Assembly (NCBI GenBank): GCA_029781865.1
Contig: JAKOVW010000081.1
Location: 62,001 to 126,000, forward strand
DNA: 64,000 nucleotides
Direction: 5' to 3'
From: Bacteroidota bacterium
GTDB lineage: Bacteria > Bacteroidota > Bacteroidia > Chitinophagales > Saprospiraceae
The translations under genes were made by a program, and so were the position numbers. Below the pieces are notes generated by a model. It made no database searches, was not told the DNA's origin, and was given only the letters and a program-made list of their open reading frames with translations. Below, piece by piece: positions 44,500 to 54,500 of this stretch (the stretch's first letter is position 1; each line of letters opens with the position of its first letter).

Positions 44500-45216
44500 T
44501 TATGTTGCCATTGCTAAAGTGACCATTGAGATTTTAACTGATCCGGATTTGATTAATAAACTTGCACAAGCCTCCAGGGTTGCACCCGTTGTTAATATGT
44601 CATCCACAAGCAGAATATGGCGGTTTTGAATGAGCCCCGTTTTTTCTATCTCAAACACTTTTTGCATATTCGATATGCGCTCCATTCTGTTCTTTTCGGT
44701 TTGTGTATATGTGGCTTTATTCCTTTTCAAAATGTCTTCGCGAACCATTACATTCAGCGATTCTGAAATTCCATTGGCAATTAAAGAACTTTGATTATAC
44801 CCTCTTTGAATTTTCCTTATGGAATGCAGGGGTACCGGTAAAATCAGATCAATATCTGAATACTGTGGAAGTTTTTTCAGTAAACTTCCATAGAATCGAC
44901 CCAAACGAATTCCAATATCCGGCCTGTTTTTATATTTCAGCAATTCAATAGCTTTTTGTATTCTGCCTCCTTTAACATAATAATACAAAGCCGCACCATT
45001 AACTAAATCGATCCTTCCTTTAAAATGCGCTGTAAATTCATTGTTTTGATATTTATACATTTCTGTTGGATGAATATGATATTGACAATCCAAACAAAAA
45101 AGTTCTTCTTTGGAATGGGTCCTGTGCTCACACACAATGCACAGATTCGGGTAAAATAAATTCAACAGCTGTTCAAATCCGAACGCAATCTGGTTCTTAA
45201 TTTCAGGTAGGTGCAT
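44500..45216 (-). CDS. ComF family phosphoribosyltransferase-like protein
   Basis: A 238-residue protein. N-terminal four-cysteine zinc ribbon (CIVCEHRTHSKEELFCLDC), then RGYNQSSLIA, and the PRPP-binding motif ILLVDDILTTGATLEA. This is the full ComF layout. Family knowledge: ComF homologues are needed for single-strand DNA uptake in transformation. Monocistronic. Confidence 0.85.
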   Translation of the reverse strand: MHLPEIKNQIAFGFEQLLNLFYPNLCIVCEHRTHSKEELFCLDCQYHIHPTEMYKYQNNEFTAHFKGRIDLVNGAALYYYVKGGRIQKAIELLKYKNRPDIGIRLGRFYGSLLKKLPQYSDIDLILPVPLHSIRKIQRGYNQSSLIANGISESLNVMVREDILKRNKATYTQTEKNRMERISNMQKVFEIEKTGLIQNRHILLVDDILTTGATLEACASLLIKSGSVKISMVTLAMAT

Positions 45217-45435
45217 AGGGTCGGGTGTTCATTAATTAAAGTGTATCCATAAGGTCAATTCTGCCAGATATCCATAAATGCCTCCATTGAAACTTAAAGT
45301 GGGAACTGCCTTTATTACTTATTATTGGGTAGTGTTATTTCTTAGGGTCTCACAAATGTAATTCGAATTAGAATAAAAGCAAAAATGATGTCCAAATGGC
45401 TTAAAAAGATTATAGTTCTTACCGGTTTTGTCAAT

Positions 45436-45467
45436 AAAAAAATCCCGACCATTAAAAATGGCCGGGA
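45436..45467 (-). terminator. Rho-independent terminator of the HtrA gene
   Basis: On the minus strand, a 10-bp stem (45458-45467 with 45443-45452, one G-U pair) with a 5-base loop, followed by a T-run (45436-45442). It lies about 60 bp after the HtrA stop. Confidence 0.8.
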
Positions 45468-45528
45468 CCTTCAAACAAAACGAAAAACCAACTTTATAGA
45501 AAGCTACAAAAGGCTACTATAATACAAT

Positions 45529-46749
45529 CTATATCATTTTTTTAATCTTGACGGGTATCTCTTTAATTTGACCATCCCTGATGATCTTGGTGTAGAGCGT
45601 CTCGCCAATCTTGGACAAAGCTACAACTTTTTGTAAATCCTCAACAGTTTTTATGGCTTTATTATTTATTTCAATAATAACGTCATTTGGAAGTAAACCT
45701 GCGTATTTTGCCGAACCTTTTTCTTCCAATTCAGTAATTACAACGCCTTTATCATCATTTAAGTTTAGCTGTTTTTTTAAATCTTCATCTACGTTTACCA
45801 CGCCAACTCCAAACCGTCCACGCTCAAATGTTCCATTCTTAATTAATTCGCCAACAATCTTTGCAACAAGATTTGAAGGGATCGCAAAAGAATAGCCGGA
45901 ATAATATCCGGTTTTAGATGCTATTGCGGAATTAATACCTACCAGTCTTCCATTGACATCCACCAATGCTCCACCGCTGTTACCCGGATTTACCGCAGCA
46001 TCCGTTTGAATAAATTCTTCAATACCTGGGCTTGGAGGATTATTTCGGTTCTGATACGGGTTAAAATAGTTGTCTTCATCATTTTGCTGATCCAAAATAT
46101 TCAGGTCCCGGCCTTTTGCACTAACTATTCCTGCAGTAACGGTAGAGGTAAGATAACCAAAAGGATTTCCTACGGCAAGTACCCATTCACCAACTTTTAT
46201 TTCATCTGAATTTGCGATTTGCAACACAGGAAGATCACTGGATTCGATTTTTAGTACTGCTAAATCAGTTCTTGGGTCTGTACCGACTTTTTTCGCTTTA
46301 AATTTTCTTCCATCTTTTAAAATGACTTCTATATCATCCGCAAATTCAACTACGTGATTATTGGTGACGATATATCCGTCCTGAGAATAAATAACTCCAC
46401 TGCCACTTCCTTTTTTCTGCTGATAGTAAGGATTAAAAAATCCAAATCCTCTCATATCGAAATCTCTGAATAAAGGATTCCCTTTGAAAGGATTGTTTTC
46501 TTCCATCTTTTGTCTTGCCAGTTTTTCACTTTCCTGAGCATTGATTTGAACAACAACATTCAATGCTTTTTCTGCGGCAACGGTAAAATCCTGGGGTGCA
46601 TTTACATAAACAGATTGATTTACCGGATGGGCTAATGCAGATGTGGAATTGCTGGTGTAAAAACGATCCCGGTTGATATACAAAAATGCCGTTAACACGA
46701 GCACTCCACCGAAGATCCCACTCAATGATTGAATTATAAATTTTTTCAT
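45529..46749 (-). CDS. HtrA/Deg family serine protease with one PDZ domain
   Basis: A 406-residue protein from ATG 46749 (the ATG at 46776 would precede the signal-anchor). N-terminal hydrophobic helix (about 10-25), trypsin-like domain with catalytic triad H132 (TNNHVV), D162 (PRTDLAV) and S258 (NPGNSGG), then one PDZ domain (about 315-400) with FGVGVVNVD. Most DegP-type proteins in the phylum have two PDZ domains; this one resembles DegS in having one. Family knowledge: periplasmic folding stress protease or sigma-factor-pathway sensor. Confidence 0.87.
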   Translation of the reverse strand: MKKFIIQSLSGIFGGVLVLTAFLYINRDRFYTSNSTSALAHPVNQSVYVNAPQDFTVAAEKALNVVVQINAQESEKLARQKMEENNPFKGNPLFRDFDMRGFGFFNPYYQQKKGSGSGVIYSQDGYIVTNNHVVEFADDIEVILKDGRKFKAKKVGTDPRTDLAVLKIESSDLPVLQIANSDEIKVGEWVLAVGNPFGYLTSTVTAGIVSAKGRDLNILDQQNDEDNYFNPYQNRNNPPSPGIEEFIQTDAAVNPGNSGGALVDVNGRLVGINSAIASKTGYYSGYSFAIPSNLVAKIVGELIKNGTFERGRFGVGVVNVDEDLKKQLNLNDDKGVVITELEEKGSAKYAGLLPNDVIIEINNKAIKTVEDLQKVVALSKIGETLYTKIIRDGQIKEIPVKIKKMI

Positions 46750-47099
46750 AGTTCTTATTTTTTTGAAAAATAACAAATTTTAAACGAGAGGTTTTTAAAT
46801 CCAATTCAGCTAAATTTCAGTTTAACATGGATTTAACGCTTACCGGCAGGTGTATTGATTACAAATGCCGGGCAAGCTATTTTTGTGATTTCACTTGTTG
46901 GTAATCTGAGAACAGACACTCCACAATCTGTTGGTTCCCTGCCCCTTTAACGAATTGCCTTTGATGATTTGTTGCGATACCATAGACCATGGCGTTTGAC
47001 CGCTATAAACCGGTCTGATTTTATTGGTTACTTTACATATAATTATTTTTAATAATTTATAAAATATTGTATATTTGCGCTTGATTAATACCAAATTCA
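46750..47099. promoter_or_regulatory. Intergenic region with promoter of the SPOR gene
   Basis: A 350-bp divergent gap. A perfect -7 element TATATTTG at 47070-47077 precedes the ATG at 47100 by 22 bp. A minus-strand ORF at 46891-47112 has no supporting features. No RNA gene recognised in the GC-richer block 46840-47000, which is otherwise unexplained. Confidence 0.5.
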
Positions 47100-47945
47100 A
47101 TGAAAAACGCAATCAGAATTCTTTTATACCTTCTTTTAGCATTACTCGTAGTGGCCATAACTGTCATTATTTATAAGCGGAGTAAAACGCCAACCGATGA
47201 TTTGCCTACTACCTCTGAAATGGCTGATAGTCTTTTTATGGACCAAAATCAGGGCAATCAAACGGCTCTTAATTCTGAAGACAGCATGATCCTGGATCTC
47301 ACCGGCCAATTACCCTCTCAGGTTGGAGCACCTGCATCGTCTGAAAATAAAATTTCAGATGCAAAATCAGTAGAATCTAAACCGGCGGAGAGTAAAACTC
47401 CGGATGCAAAACAAACGCTTACGAATGCTAAACCGGCTACGACAAATACCAGTATAGATTACAGTCAGCCCATTGGACCAACAGAGCCTTCCGCCGCTGT
47501 AAATACAAATCCAAAAGCTCAAAAGGTATCGGATCACTCTACAAAGGCAAAACCTGAAGCAACTGTATTAAAACCGGCAGTGCTGAATAAGTCTGAAACT
47601 AAAAAATCCGAAAGCGCATCGAAAACTACTGCAAAATCCACGGCTTCAAAGGCCGGATCTGCCAAATCAACATCCAATAAAGCAGCTACGAAAACTACTG
47701 CTTCATCCACAGGAAACTCAGGTACATTTTATGTAGTATCCGGAAGCTTTATCGTACCCGGACATGCAGATGAACAAGTTAAAAAATTGAAAAAATTAGG
47801 CTATAAACATGCAAGCAGAAAAGTATTTGGCTCATCTGAATACTATTGTGCTGTGGCAGGTAATTTCACCAGCAGAAAAGAAGCCGAACAAGTGGTCAGT
47901 AAACTAAAGGCTAAAGGTGAAAAAGCGTTTCTAAAAACGAAGTGA
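47100..47945 (+). CDS. SPOR domain protein, membrane-anchored
   Basis: A 281-residue protein. N-terminal transmembrane helix (about 6-26), a Lys/Ser/Thr/Pro-rich linker (about 30-205), then the SPOR domain (about 206-281): FYVVSGSFIVPGHADEQVKKL and YYCAVAGNFTSRKEAEQVV. Family knowledge: SPOR domains bind denuded glycan strands at the division septum. It is convergent with the giant secreted gene at 48122 and shares a terminator with it. Confidence 0.87.
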   Translation: MKNAIRILLYLLLALLVVAITVIIYKRSKTPTDDLPTTSEMADSLFMDQNQGNQTALNSEDSMILDLTGQLPSQVGAPASSENKISDAKSVESKPAESKTPDAKQTLTNAKPATTNTSIDYSQPIGPTEPSAAVNTNPKAQKVSDHSTKAKPEATVLKPAVLNKSETKKSESASKTTAKSTASKAGSAKSTSNKAATKTTASSTGNSGTFYVVSGSFIVPGHADEQVKKLKKLGYKHASRKVFGSSEYYCAVAGNFTSRKEAEQVVSKLKAKGEKAFLKTK

Positions 47946-48021
47946 TCTAATTCTCAATTAAGTTAAATACAGCTACCAGAAATCTAAATAAGAACTCCTC
48001 TGTATTTAATATCAAGGATTA

Positions 48022-48069
48022 AAAAAACCATAATCATCTTGTTTTTTCAATGAATGATTATGGTTTTTT
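48022..48069. terminator. Bidirectional terminator between convergent genes
   Basis: A 16-bp perfect stem (48022-48037 with 48054-48069), A-run before and T-run after, 16-base loop. It can terminate both the SPOR gene (plus) and the giant secreted protein gene (minus). Confidence 0.85.
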
Positions 48070-48121
48070 ATTTTAAGTAAGCATTTCTCCGGTCAAATCT
48101 TAAACCGTTTTACTCCCCCTA

Positions 48122-51100
48122 CTATTTATCATGAGTCATGGCTGAAATAAAAAATTTATTGACCATTCTTTGGCCATTATCCATAGTCTCAATGAAATAC
48201 AAACCGGGAATCAGTTTCTTTAACAGACTTGCATCTTTTCCCAAATACTGACCTGTAGAGCTGTAGATGTTCAAATTCTGATTCGAATTCAACAACACCT
48301 CCAAGGATTGCTCATCAATACCTGTAGGTCCTGACCGTTTCATTCCGTTTTGATCATTTGTGAAACCACCATTATGATGAATGCAGCTTGGACGATAACG
48401 ACCGTACCAAACACAATCTCCTCTTCTTACTTCTACTGTAAGATTGTAATTGACGCAACCCTTTTGTCTTGAGATAGCACCTGTTTCACCGGTAGACCAT
48501 TTAACCGTATAAAAATTAGGATCTATCATTTCTCCATTTAAATCGAAAATCCCAACTATATAATCGCAATTGTTGATGCAAACGGATTTACAAAATCCTG
48601 CAGGATAATTCAAATTATTGTCTTCATCATAATCATCCAGACAGGAAGACAGTATAAATGAAAAATTCTCACAGGGACCGGTACATGCCAGTGTTAATGA
48701 ATCAGAACTTCTGGTTTGACAGATCTCCGCAAATTCAATTGTATGTGGTTTTCCTTTAGGCCAGGTATACAATTTATACGTGAGGGAAAACCGAGTATAA
48801 TTTGAAACCACAACCGGATTCTTTTCCACAATTGAATAACCTCTGCCGGCCGGACCATCTTTTATATCCCAGAATAATTCATTTATCCTGACTTTGGGCA
48901 CAATTGCATTCGAATTTGCATCAATTGCTTTCAATTCCACCATTCCGTTTGGCAAACAATTTTTTTGAATAATAAAGGCACAGCTATCAATAAAACAGGT
49001 TTTTGAAAATACTCTCACTGTATCTTTTAAAATACAACTGTTCCCTAATTTTATATTCAACTCAAAAAAATGATCTTTATCTTTTGCAAGATTACTCACT
49101 GTCGGATTAAGTACCTTCTCATCTGAGAACAGTACAGGAGGTAGCTGATCAATTTGCTTCCATTCAATATCAGTTGAAAATAAATTAGGATAAGGATTGG
49201 TCAGATTTCCGGTCAGAACAGTAAGCGGATCACAGATCTCCTGATCCTTGCCGGCAGAAAAATAGCTACGGTCAAATTTGTAGACTTCCACAGTATCAAA
49301 TGACAAACCACATGGGGTACTGACAAATCCGATGATTCTTCCTGCTGTATTTACAAATATATTGCGCCCCCTGTCCCCATTGCTCCATACGGTATTGTCA
49401 TAATTAGAACTCAGCGTTCCGGGTTGATCTCCGCAAATAAGTATATCCTTGCCAATATTCAACTTTGGAAACTGCTGAGTTGTAATAGTAATAGTATCCG
49501 CGACGGAACCACATTTATTCGAATAGCTTCCATAATAAACTCCTGCCTTTTTTACAGTGATTGATTTACCAATACTTCCATCTGACCAATGGATTGAATC
49601 CAAACCGAAATTGCCGAGTATAGCAGAATCTCCGTTACACAGTACCTTATCCGGACCCAGATCCAGAACGGGAAGAGAATCATTTAATATAAAAAACTTA
49701 AACGTATCCAGCTGTTTTAAGAAAATATTGATTTGAGTTTCCATCAATATCATTGCCGTGCCTGATTTTATCGGATCGAGGATGATCATTTTATTAATGG
49801 CATCATGAGTCATGTTTGCAATACCAAGTGTCAGATTAGTAAGCTTGGACGGATTCTGACGAATTGAGCTATAGTCAAAACTATAATGTTGCCTGCAAAT
49901 TTGAATTTCATGATTTTCTTCACATGTGGACACTCCACAGCTGGCCACTAAAGTAGATTGAATTGGCTTTCTTTGGATAGTCAGGTCAACAATGTCAGTT
50001 GTAATGTCAACGATTGTATAGCTATTAAGTACAGGATAAATATCCTTATTTAAGGAAATCACTGACCCTTCTTTAAAACATTCATTATTCGACTTACAAA
50101 GTCCCATGCCTTGCACGGTCATCAAAACAGGTTGACCGGTTAATCTACCTGCAGCATGATCATAATCTATAAATTGAGTAAGCATGGTATTCCCGCTCAC
50201 CGTATTTGAAAACTTAAATTTAAAATTTTTAAAATCCAGATCAACTTCACCATATAGTAAACCCCGATTGTCGAAGTCACGATTTACGCCGTACGAGCCA
50301 ACGACTCTTATTTTATTATTAGCCTGATATTTAACTCCAAGGAAAAACATCCAGTCCTGGTCTTTCTGCGGACTTAAGACCAGGTGATCTACAATACTTC
50401 CATCTGTGGTATTGATTTTTAATAGTACGCCATCAATATGATCTTGAACTAATCCGGAAGCATCTATATCCAGGGTATAACCTACATCCACCATTAAATT
50501 CGGACCAATAGAATCCATAGCTACGGAATGATTATTCGGATTAACATCCGAATTTGCAACTTCATACTCATGTAAATAAGCCAAAGCTCCATTCAATTCC
50601 AAAGCACCTACTACCCAACGCCCTATTAATCCATCCCTGGTCCTTGCAGATCCACCGAAAATGATGCGATTGCCAATCTGCTTTATGTGATCAATGTAAA
50701 CAAAATCCCTGTTTGCAAATTCAATCTTTTTATTGAATACAGTAACAAATCCAGGTGTAAGCCTCATGATCTGAACAGAACCATCGTTTCTGTTATAACT
50801 TGTTGTGACCAATATATCATTGTTGTGCATTACCGTTGAAGCAAATGTGGTATATCCAGTTATAGCCTGTTTTGAAAACAGCACATTTCCGGAAAGATCT
50901 AAAATAAGGATCAGTTCACTTCCCGATATTTCAGTGGTAATGTAAAGCCTTCCATCCTTATAAGTCATACCGGAGATTGGCTCAATACCTGAAACATTAT
51001 AGTTGTAGCTCCATACAACCAATAATTCTTTGCTCATGCAGGTTACATTAAGCGTACTATTGTTAACATCCCTCGTACAATAATATATATTGCCTAAGTT

Positions 51101-51283
51101 GTCACTTATACTGTTATGAAAATTCCAATCATTAGTTCCTGAATTGTTGATTCTAGCAACACTTTGGGAATAAACATCCTGGTAGAACGTAAAAAAAAGA
51201 AGAGAAAGAATTCCGAATAGATGTCTTGCATTGTGTACCTGCAATTTGGCCAGACTTGCCAAAATAAATTGGACTGTTTTCAT
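48122..51283 (-). CDS. Large secreted protein with T9SS type A tail, paralogue of the next gene
   Basis: A 1053-residue protein with a signal peptide (about 20-40, ending VYSQ). The first ~600 residues (NDWNFHNSIS, SGMTYKDGRLYITTE, GGSARTRDGL, HNNDILVT) match the protein at 51540-56627 almost segment by segment and look like a beta-propeller. Ig-like modules follow (LDLGPDKVLCNGDSAILG, LNIGKDILICGD). The end (NLNIYSSTGQYLGK, IPGLYFIETM, MVNKFFIS) is a type A T9SS sorting domain. Not catalytic as far as can be seen; probably a surface adhesin or glycan-binding protein (inference). Confidence 0.8.
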   Translation of the reverse strand: MKTVQFILASLAKLQVHNARHLFGILSLLFFTFYQDVYSQSVARINNSGTNDWNFHNSISDNLGNIYYCTRDVNNSTLNVTCMSKELLVVWSYNYNVSGIEPISGMTYKDGRLYITTEISGSELILILDLSGNVLFSKQAITGYTTFASTVMHNNDILVTTSYNRNDGSVQIMRLTPGFVTVFNKKIEFANRDFVYIDHIKQIGNRIIFGGSARTRDGLIGRWVVGALELNGALAYLHEYEVANSDVNPNNHSVAMDSIGPNLMVDVGYTLDIDASGLVQDHIDGVLLKINTTDGSIVDHLVLSPQKDQDWMFFLGVKYQANNKIRVVGSYGVNRDFDNRGLLYGEVDLDFKNFKFKFSNTVSGNTMLTQFIDYDHAAGRLTGQPVLMTVQGMGLCKSNNECFKEGSVISLNKDIYPVLNSYTIVDITTDIVDLTIQRKPIQSTLVASCGVSTCEENHEIQICRQHYSFDYSSIRQNPSKLTNLTLGIANMTHDAINKMIILDPIKSGTAMILMETQINIFLKQLDTFKFFILNDSLPVLDLGPDKVLCNGDSAILGNFGLDSIHWSDGSIGKSITVKKAGVYYGSYSNKCGSVADTITITTQQFPKLNIGKDILICGDQPGTLSSNYDNTVWSNGDRGRNIFVNTAGRIIGFVSTPCGLSFDTVEVYKFDRSYFSAGKDQEICDPLTVLTGNLTNPYPNLFSTDIEWKQIDQLPPVLFSDEKVLNPTVSNLAKDKDHFFELNIKLGNSCILKDTVRVFSKTCFIDSCAFIIQKNCLPNGMVELKAIDANSNAIVPKVRINELFWDIKDGPAGRGYSIVEKNPVVVSNYTRFSLTYKLYTWPKGKPHTIEFAEICQTRSSDSLTLACTGPCENFSFILSSCLDDYDEDNNLNYPAGFCKSVCINNCDYIVGIFDLNGEMIDPNFYTVKWSTGETGAISRQKGCVNYNLTVEVRRGDCVWYGRYRPSCIHHNGGFTNDQNGMKRSGPTGIDEQSLEVLLNSNQNLNIYSSTGQYLGKDASLLKKLIPGLYFIETMDNGQRMVNKFFISAMTHDK

Positions 51284-51539
51284 TTGTAATTACCTTTAGT
51301 TGAAAAAAGAAAACTAAAAAATTTTGGTGGCGACAGAAATTATAGCCTTTCAACGTGTTAGTTGACTATAACAAGCAATAAAATCTGACGAGGGGTGCTC
51401 AATGAATATTGAAATCAAATTTGATACCAATTAACTATATATTCCCTACCTCTAACTGGTATAAAACATATTGAAATAAATAAAAAGTGACAAGAAGAGT
51501 TAAAAGTATCTTAGTAACCCTTGATACACATTGTGCTCT

Positions 51540-54500
51540 TCACTTGATTAATGTTACATCTCCTGTTTTGATCCGCTTGCCGGAACCGGGTGTTTGATAT
51601 TGTATTACATAAGCAAAGACACCCGGATTCATATTTTCCGAGTGAAATTTTCCATTCCAGCCGATATCCTTATTATTGGATTCAAAGACCAGATTACCCC
51701 ATCGGTCAAAAATCTGTAATTTATATTCAACCAGTTTATCGCAATAAATGACCGGAAGAAAAATATCGTTGATATTATCTCCATTTGGAGAAAAAACGTT
51801 AGGCACAAATAAATCATATTGAATTTGTGAAAGCGAGAGGTTCAAACTTGCAGGGATCACGCAAGGACCATCCGTGCTCACTGTTAAAATTGCAGTCCCT
51901 GGTGATTTCAATCTTATGGTCTTACAAAATGGATCAAGACACTCAATCAAAGAGGAGGGAGTCCAGATATAATTGGAACCGCCTTCTGCAATCAAGGTAA
52001 TTTCCTTACAAGGGTCAATTATGGTATCTCCTGTAACCTGAATAATTTGTTTTGGCAGAACATGTATTACTAAACTGTCAACAAGTTGATTGCAATCATT
52101 GCTGCCCATTAAATAAATGATCTGGTCTCCGATTGAATTTGGAAAATAATCTGTATTCAGTTTGTCCGGATGATCGAAACTACCATTTAGGGACTGCCAT
52201 TGATAATTTGCAGACCCGGAAAAACCGCCATTCAAATTTACCATTTCTCCCTCGCAAACAGTGGTATCTGCTCCGGCATTCAGCATACCAGTCAGACTAT
52301 AATGTAAAGTTAGATCCAGGGAAAGAATACTGTCGCAACCCATACTATTCACAAGCAACTGCTGATAAAGCCCACTTGAATAATAAGTTACGGAATTGAC
52401 AGAAATACTATCACATGCATTGATCTTCACATCCGAAAAACTGCTTGTTAAGCGATCAAATTGAATATTAAGGGTACTATCGCACTGCATGGAATTGAGG
52501 AGATGTTGGGAGTAAACACCTGATGCGTTATACATTTGCCCATTGACAACAACCGAATCACAGGATGAGAGTTGAATATTTGCAACGGTACTTTTCAGAA
52601 TGCTAACATTCAAGGTGATAATGCTATCACACATATTCGAATTTTTCAAAGATTGCGTATAGATAGCCGATTGTGTATATGAAACTCCATTTACAACTAC
52701 GGAATCGCAGGAAGTGAACGAAATGCTGGAAGAGCTGCTGTTTAAATGATTGTATTCTACAGTCAGAATACTATCGCATTGGTTACTGTTTTTCAAAACC
52801 TGAATGTAATTTCCGGTTTGATTATATTCCAGCCCATTCACCAAAATGGAATCACATGAACTCAATTTTAAATGAAATGAACTGCTCGGTAAGAGCATTA
52901 GATTGATGTTTAAAATACTGTCACACTGGCTGGCATTTTTCAAAGTCTGAAGGTAATTGCCGGATTGTTTATAAATTGTTCCATTGATGTTAGCTGAATC
53001 ACAAGCCCGCATAAAGAGATCATGTTTGCTGCTTTTGATCAAATTTAAATTAATAGATAGCGTACTATCGCATTGATCTGCATTTTTCAATAGCTGGGTA
53101 AAATTGCCGGATTGTCTATAAATGTTACCATTAATTAGTGCAGAATCGCAAGCATTTAAAGTTATAAAAGAACTACTGCTTTTCAGAAGTTCAAGGTTAA
53201 TGCGCAATGTACTATCGCAATTGTTTGTATTTTTTAAAATTTGTGTATAGATCCCCGGCAGTTTGTAAATTTGATTGTTGACTATAGCCGAATCACAGGA
53301 TTTTAAATTGAGATTTGAAACATTACTACTTGTTAGGTTGATATCAATACGTAAAACACTGTCGCAGAGGTTTGCATTTTGTAAAATCTGTTGGTATTTA
53401 CCGGACTGGTAATAAACCTGACCATTAATAATAGCCGAATCACAGGAATTTAATGAGAGATTGCTTAAACTGCTTTTTAGAATAATGAGATCAAGGTTTA
53501 AAATGCTATCACATTGATTTGAGTTTACAAATTTCTGCGTATACATTCCGGTTTGTGTGAATGTTGTTCCATTAATTACAGCAGAATCACAGGTAATTTG
53601 ATGTATTGAATCCGAGCTTGATTTCAGAATGGTAATTACTACGCTGTTTTCAGATGTACATCCATCCTGATCAGTAATTGTAACAAAATATCTCCCGGCC
53701 TGATTCAACTTAATATTTCCAATGACAGGGTTTTGGATATCGGAAAAGAACCCATCAGGTCCTGACCATAAATAATTTACTGCGGCTGTAGCATTCAATA
53801 TCAAAGAATCATTCTCGCAAACCAATGAATTTACAATAACAGTTGGAGAATCAGGAGGTGTTGGCGCCAGATATGTTAAACTATCCAAACAATCCGGATA
53901 GATCGTAGAATTGAAAGTAACCGTGTGCATTTGGCCATCAGGTGGAAGACCACTAAAATTAAAATTCGATGGGAAGTTAAACGGCCAATTCAAAATTTGC
54001 GAAATTCCATTATCAAGTTTAATTGTAATAGCACCTCTGTCGGGTGGGTTAAACAATGTAATATCACCTTGCAATGTATACGTATTAGAATCACCGGTGC
54101 ATTTTATCACGGATAGATGAGGATTGTTTAAAGTGGCGCAGCAATCCGGCAGACCAACATTGATATAGATTCCCTCACCTCCATAACTCAATTTATTAAA
54201 GTGTTCCACTTCTATGTACCTGGTATTATCCGGAAACCCTTCCAGAAAAACCAAGCTTCCATCCTGACCTCCCGGATTATCTACAGAAAAGCTGATCTCA
54301 TTCTGATTAACTTCAACCAGGGTTGATGACAAACTATAAAATATTCCCAAAATCTCAAAACCCAATAATGTATCCTGAAAAATTTCACATACATCTGACA
54401 GATCAAGCTGATTATTTAACTTATCATATGCTCTTAGTTTTCCAATCTGAGGAGTAAGATATTGTGGTTTACCGGCATTCGGAAAATGTCCTACAAGTAC

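Noticed and set aside
46891-47112. 73-codon minus-strand ORF
   Set aside because: It overlaps the start of the SPOR gene and its promoter, with no family resemblance.
52296-53623. CRISPR-like repetitive DNA
   Set aside because: The period is 49 codons within an open reading frame, and the units are conserved as protein rather than as DNA.
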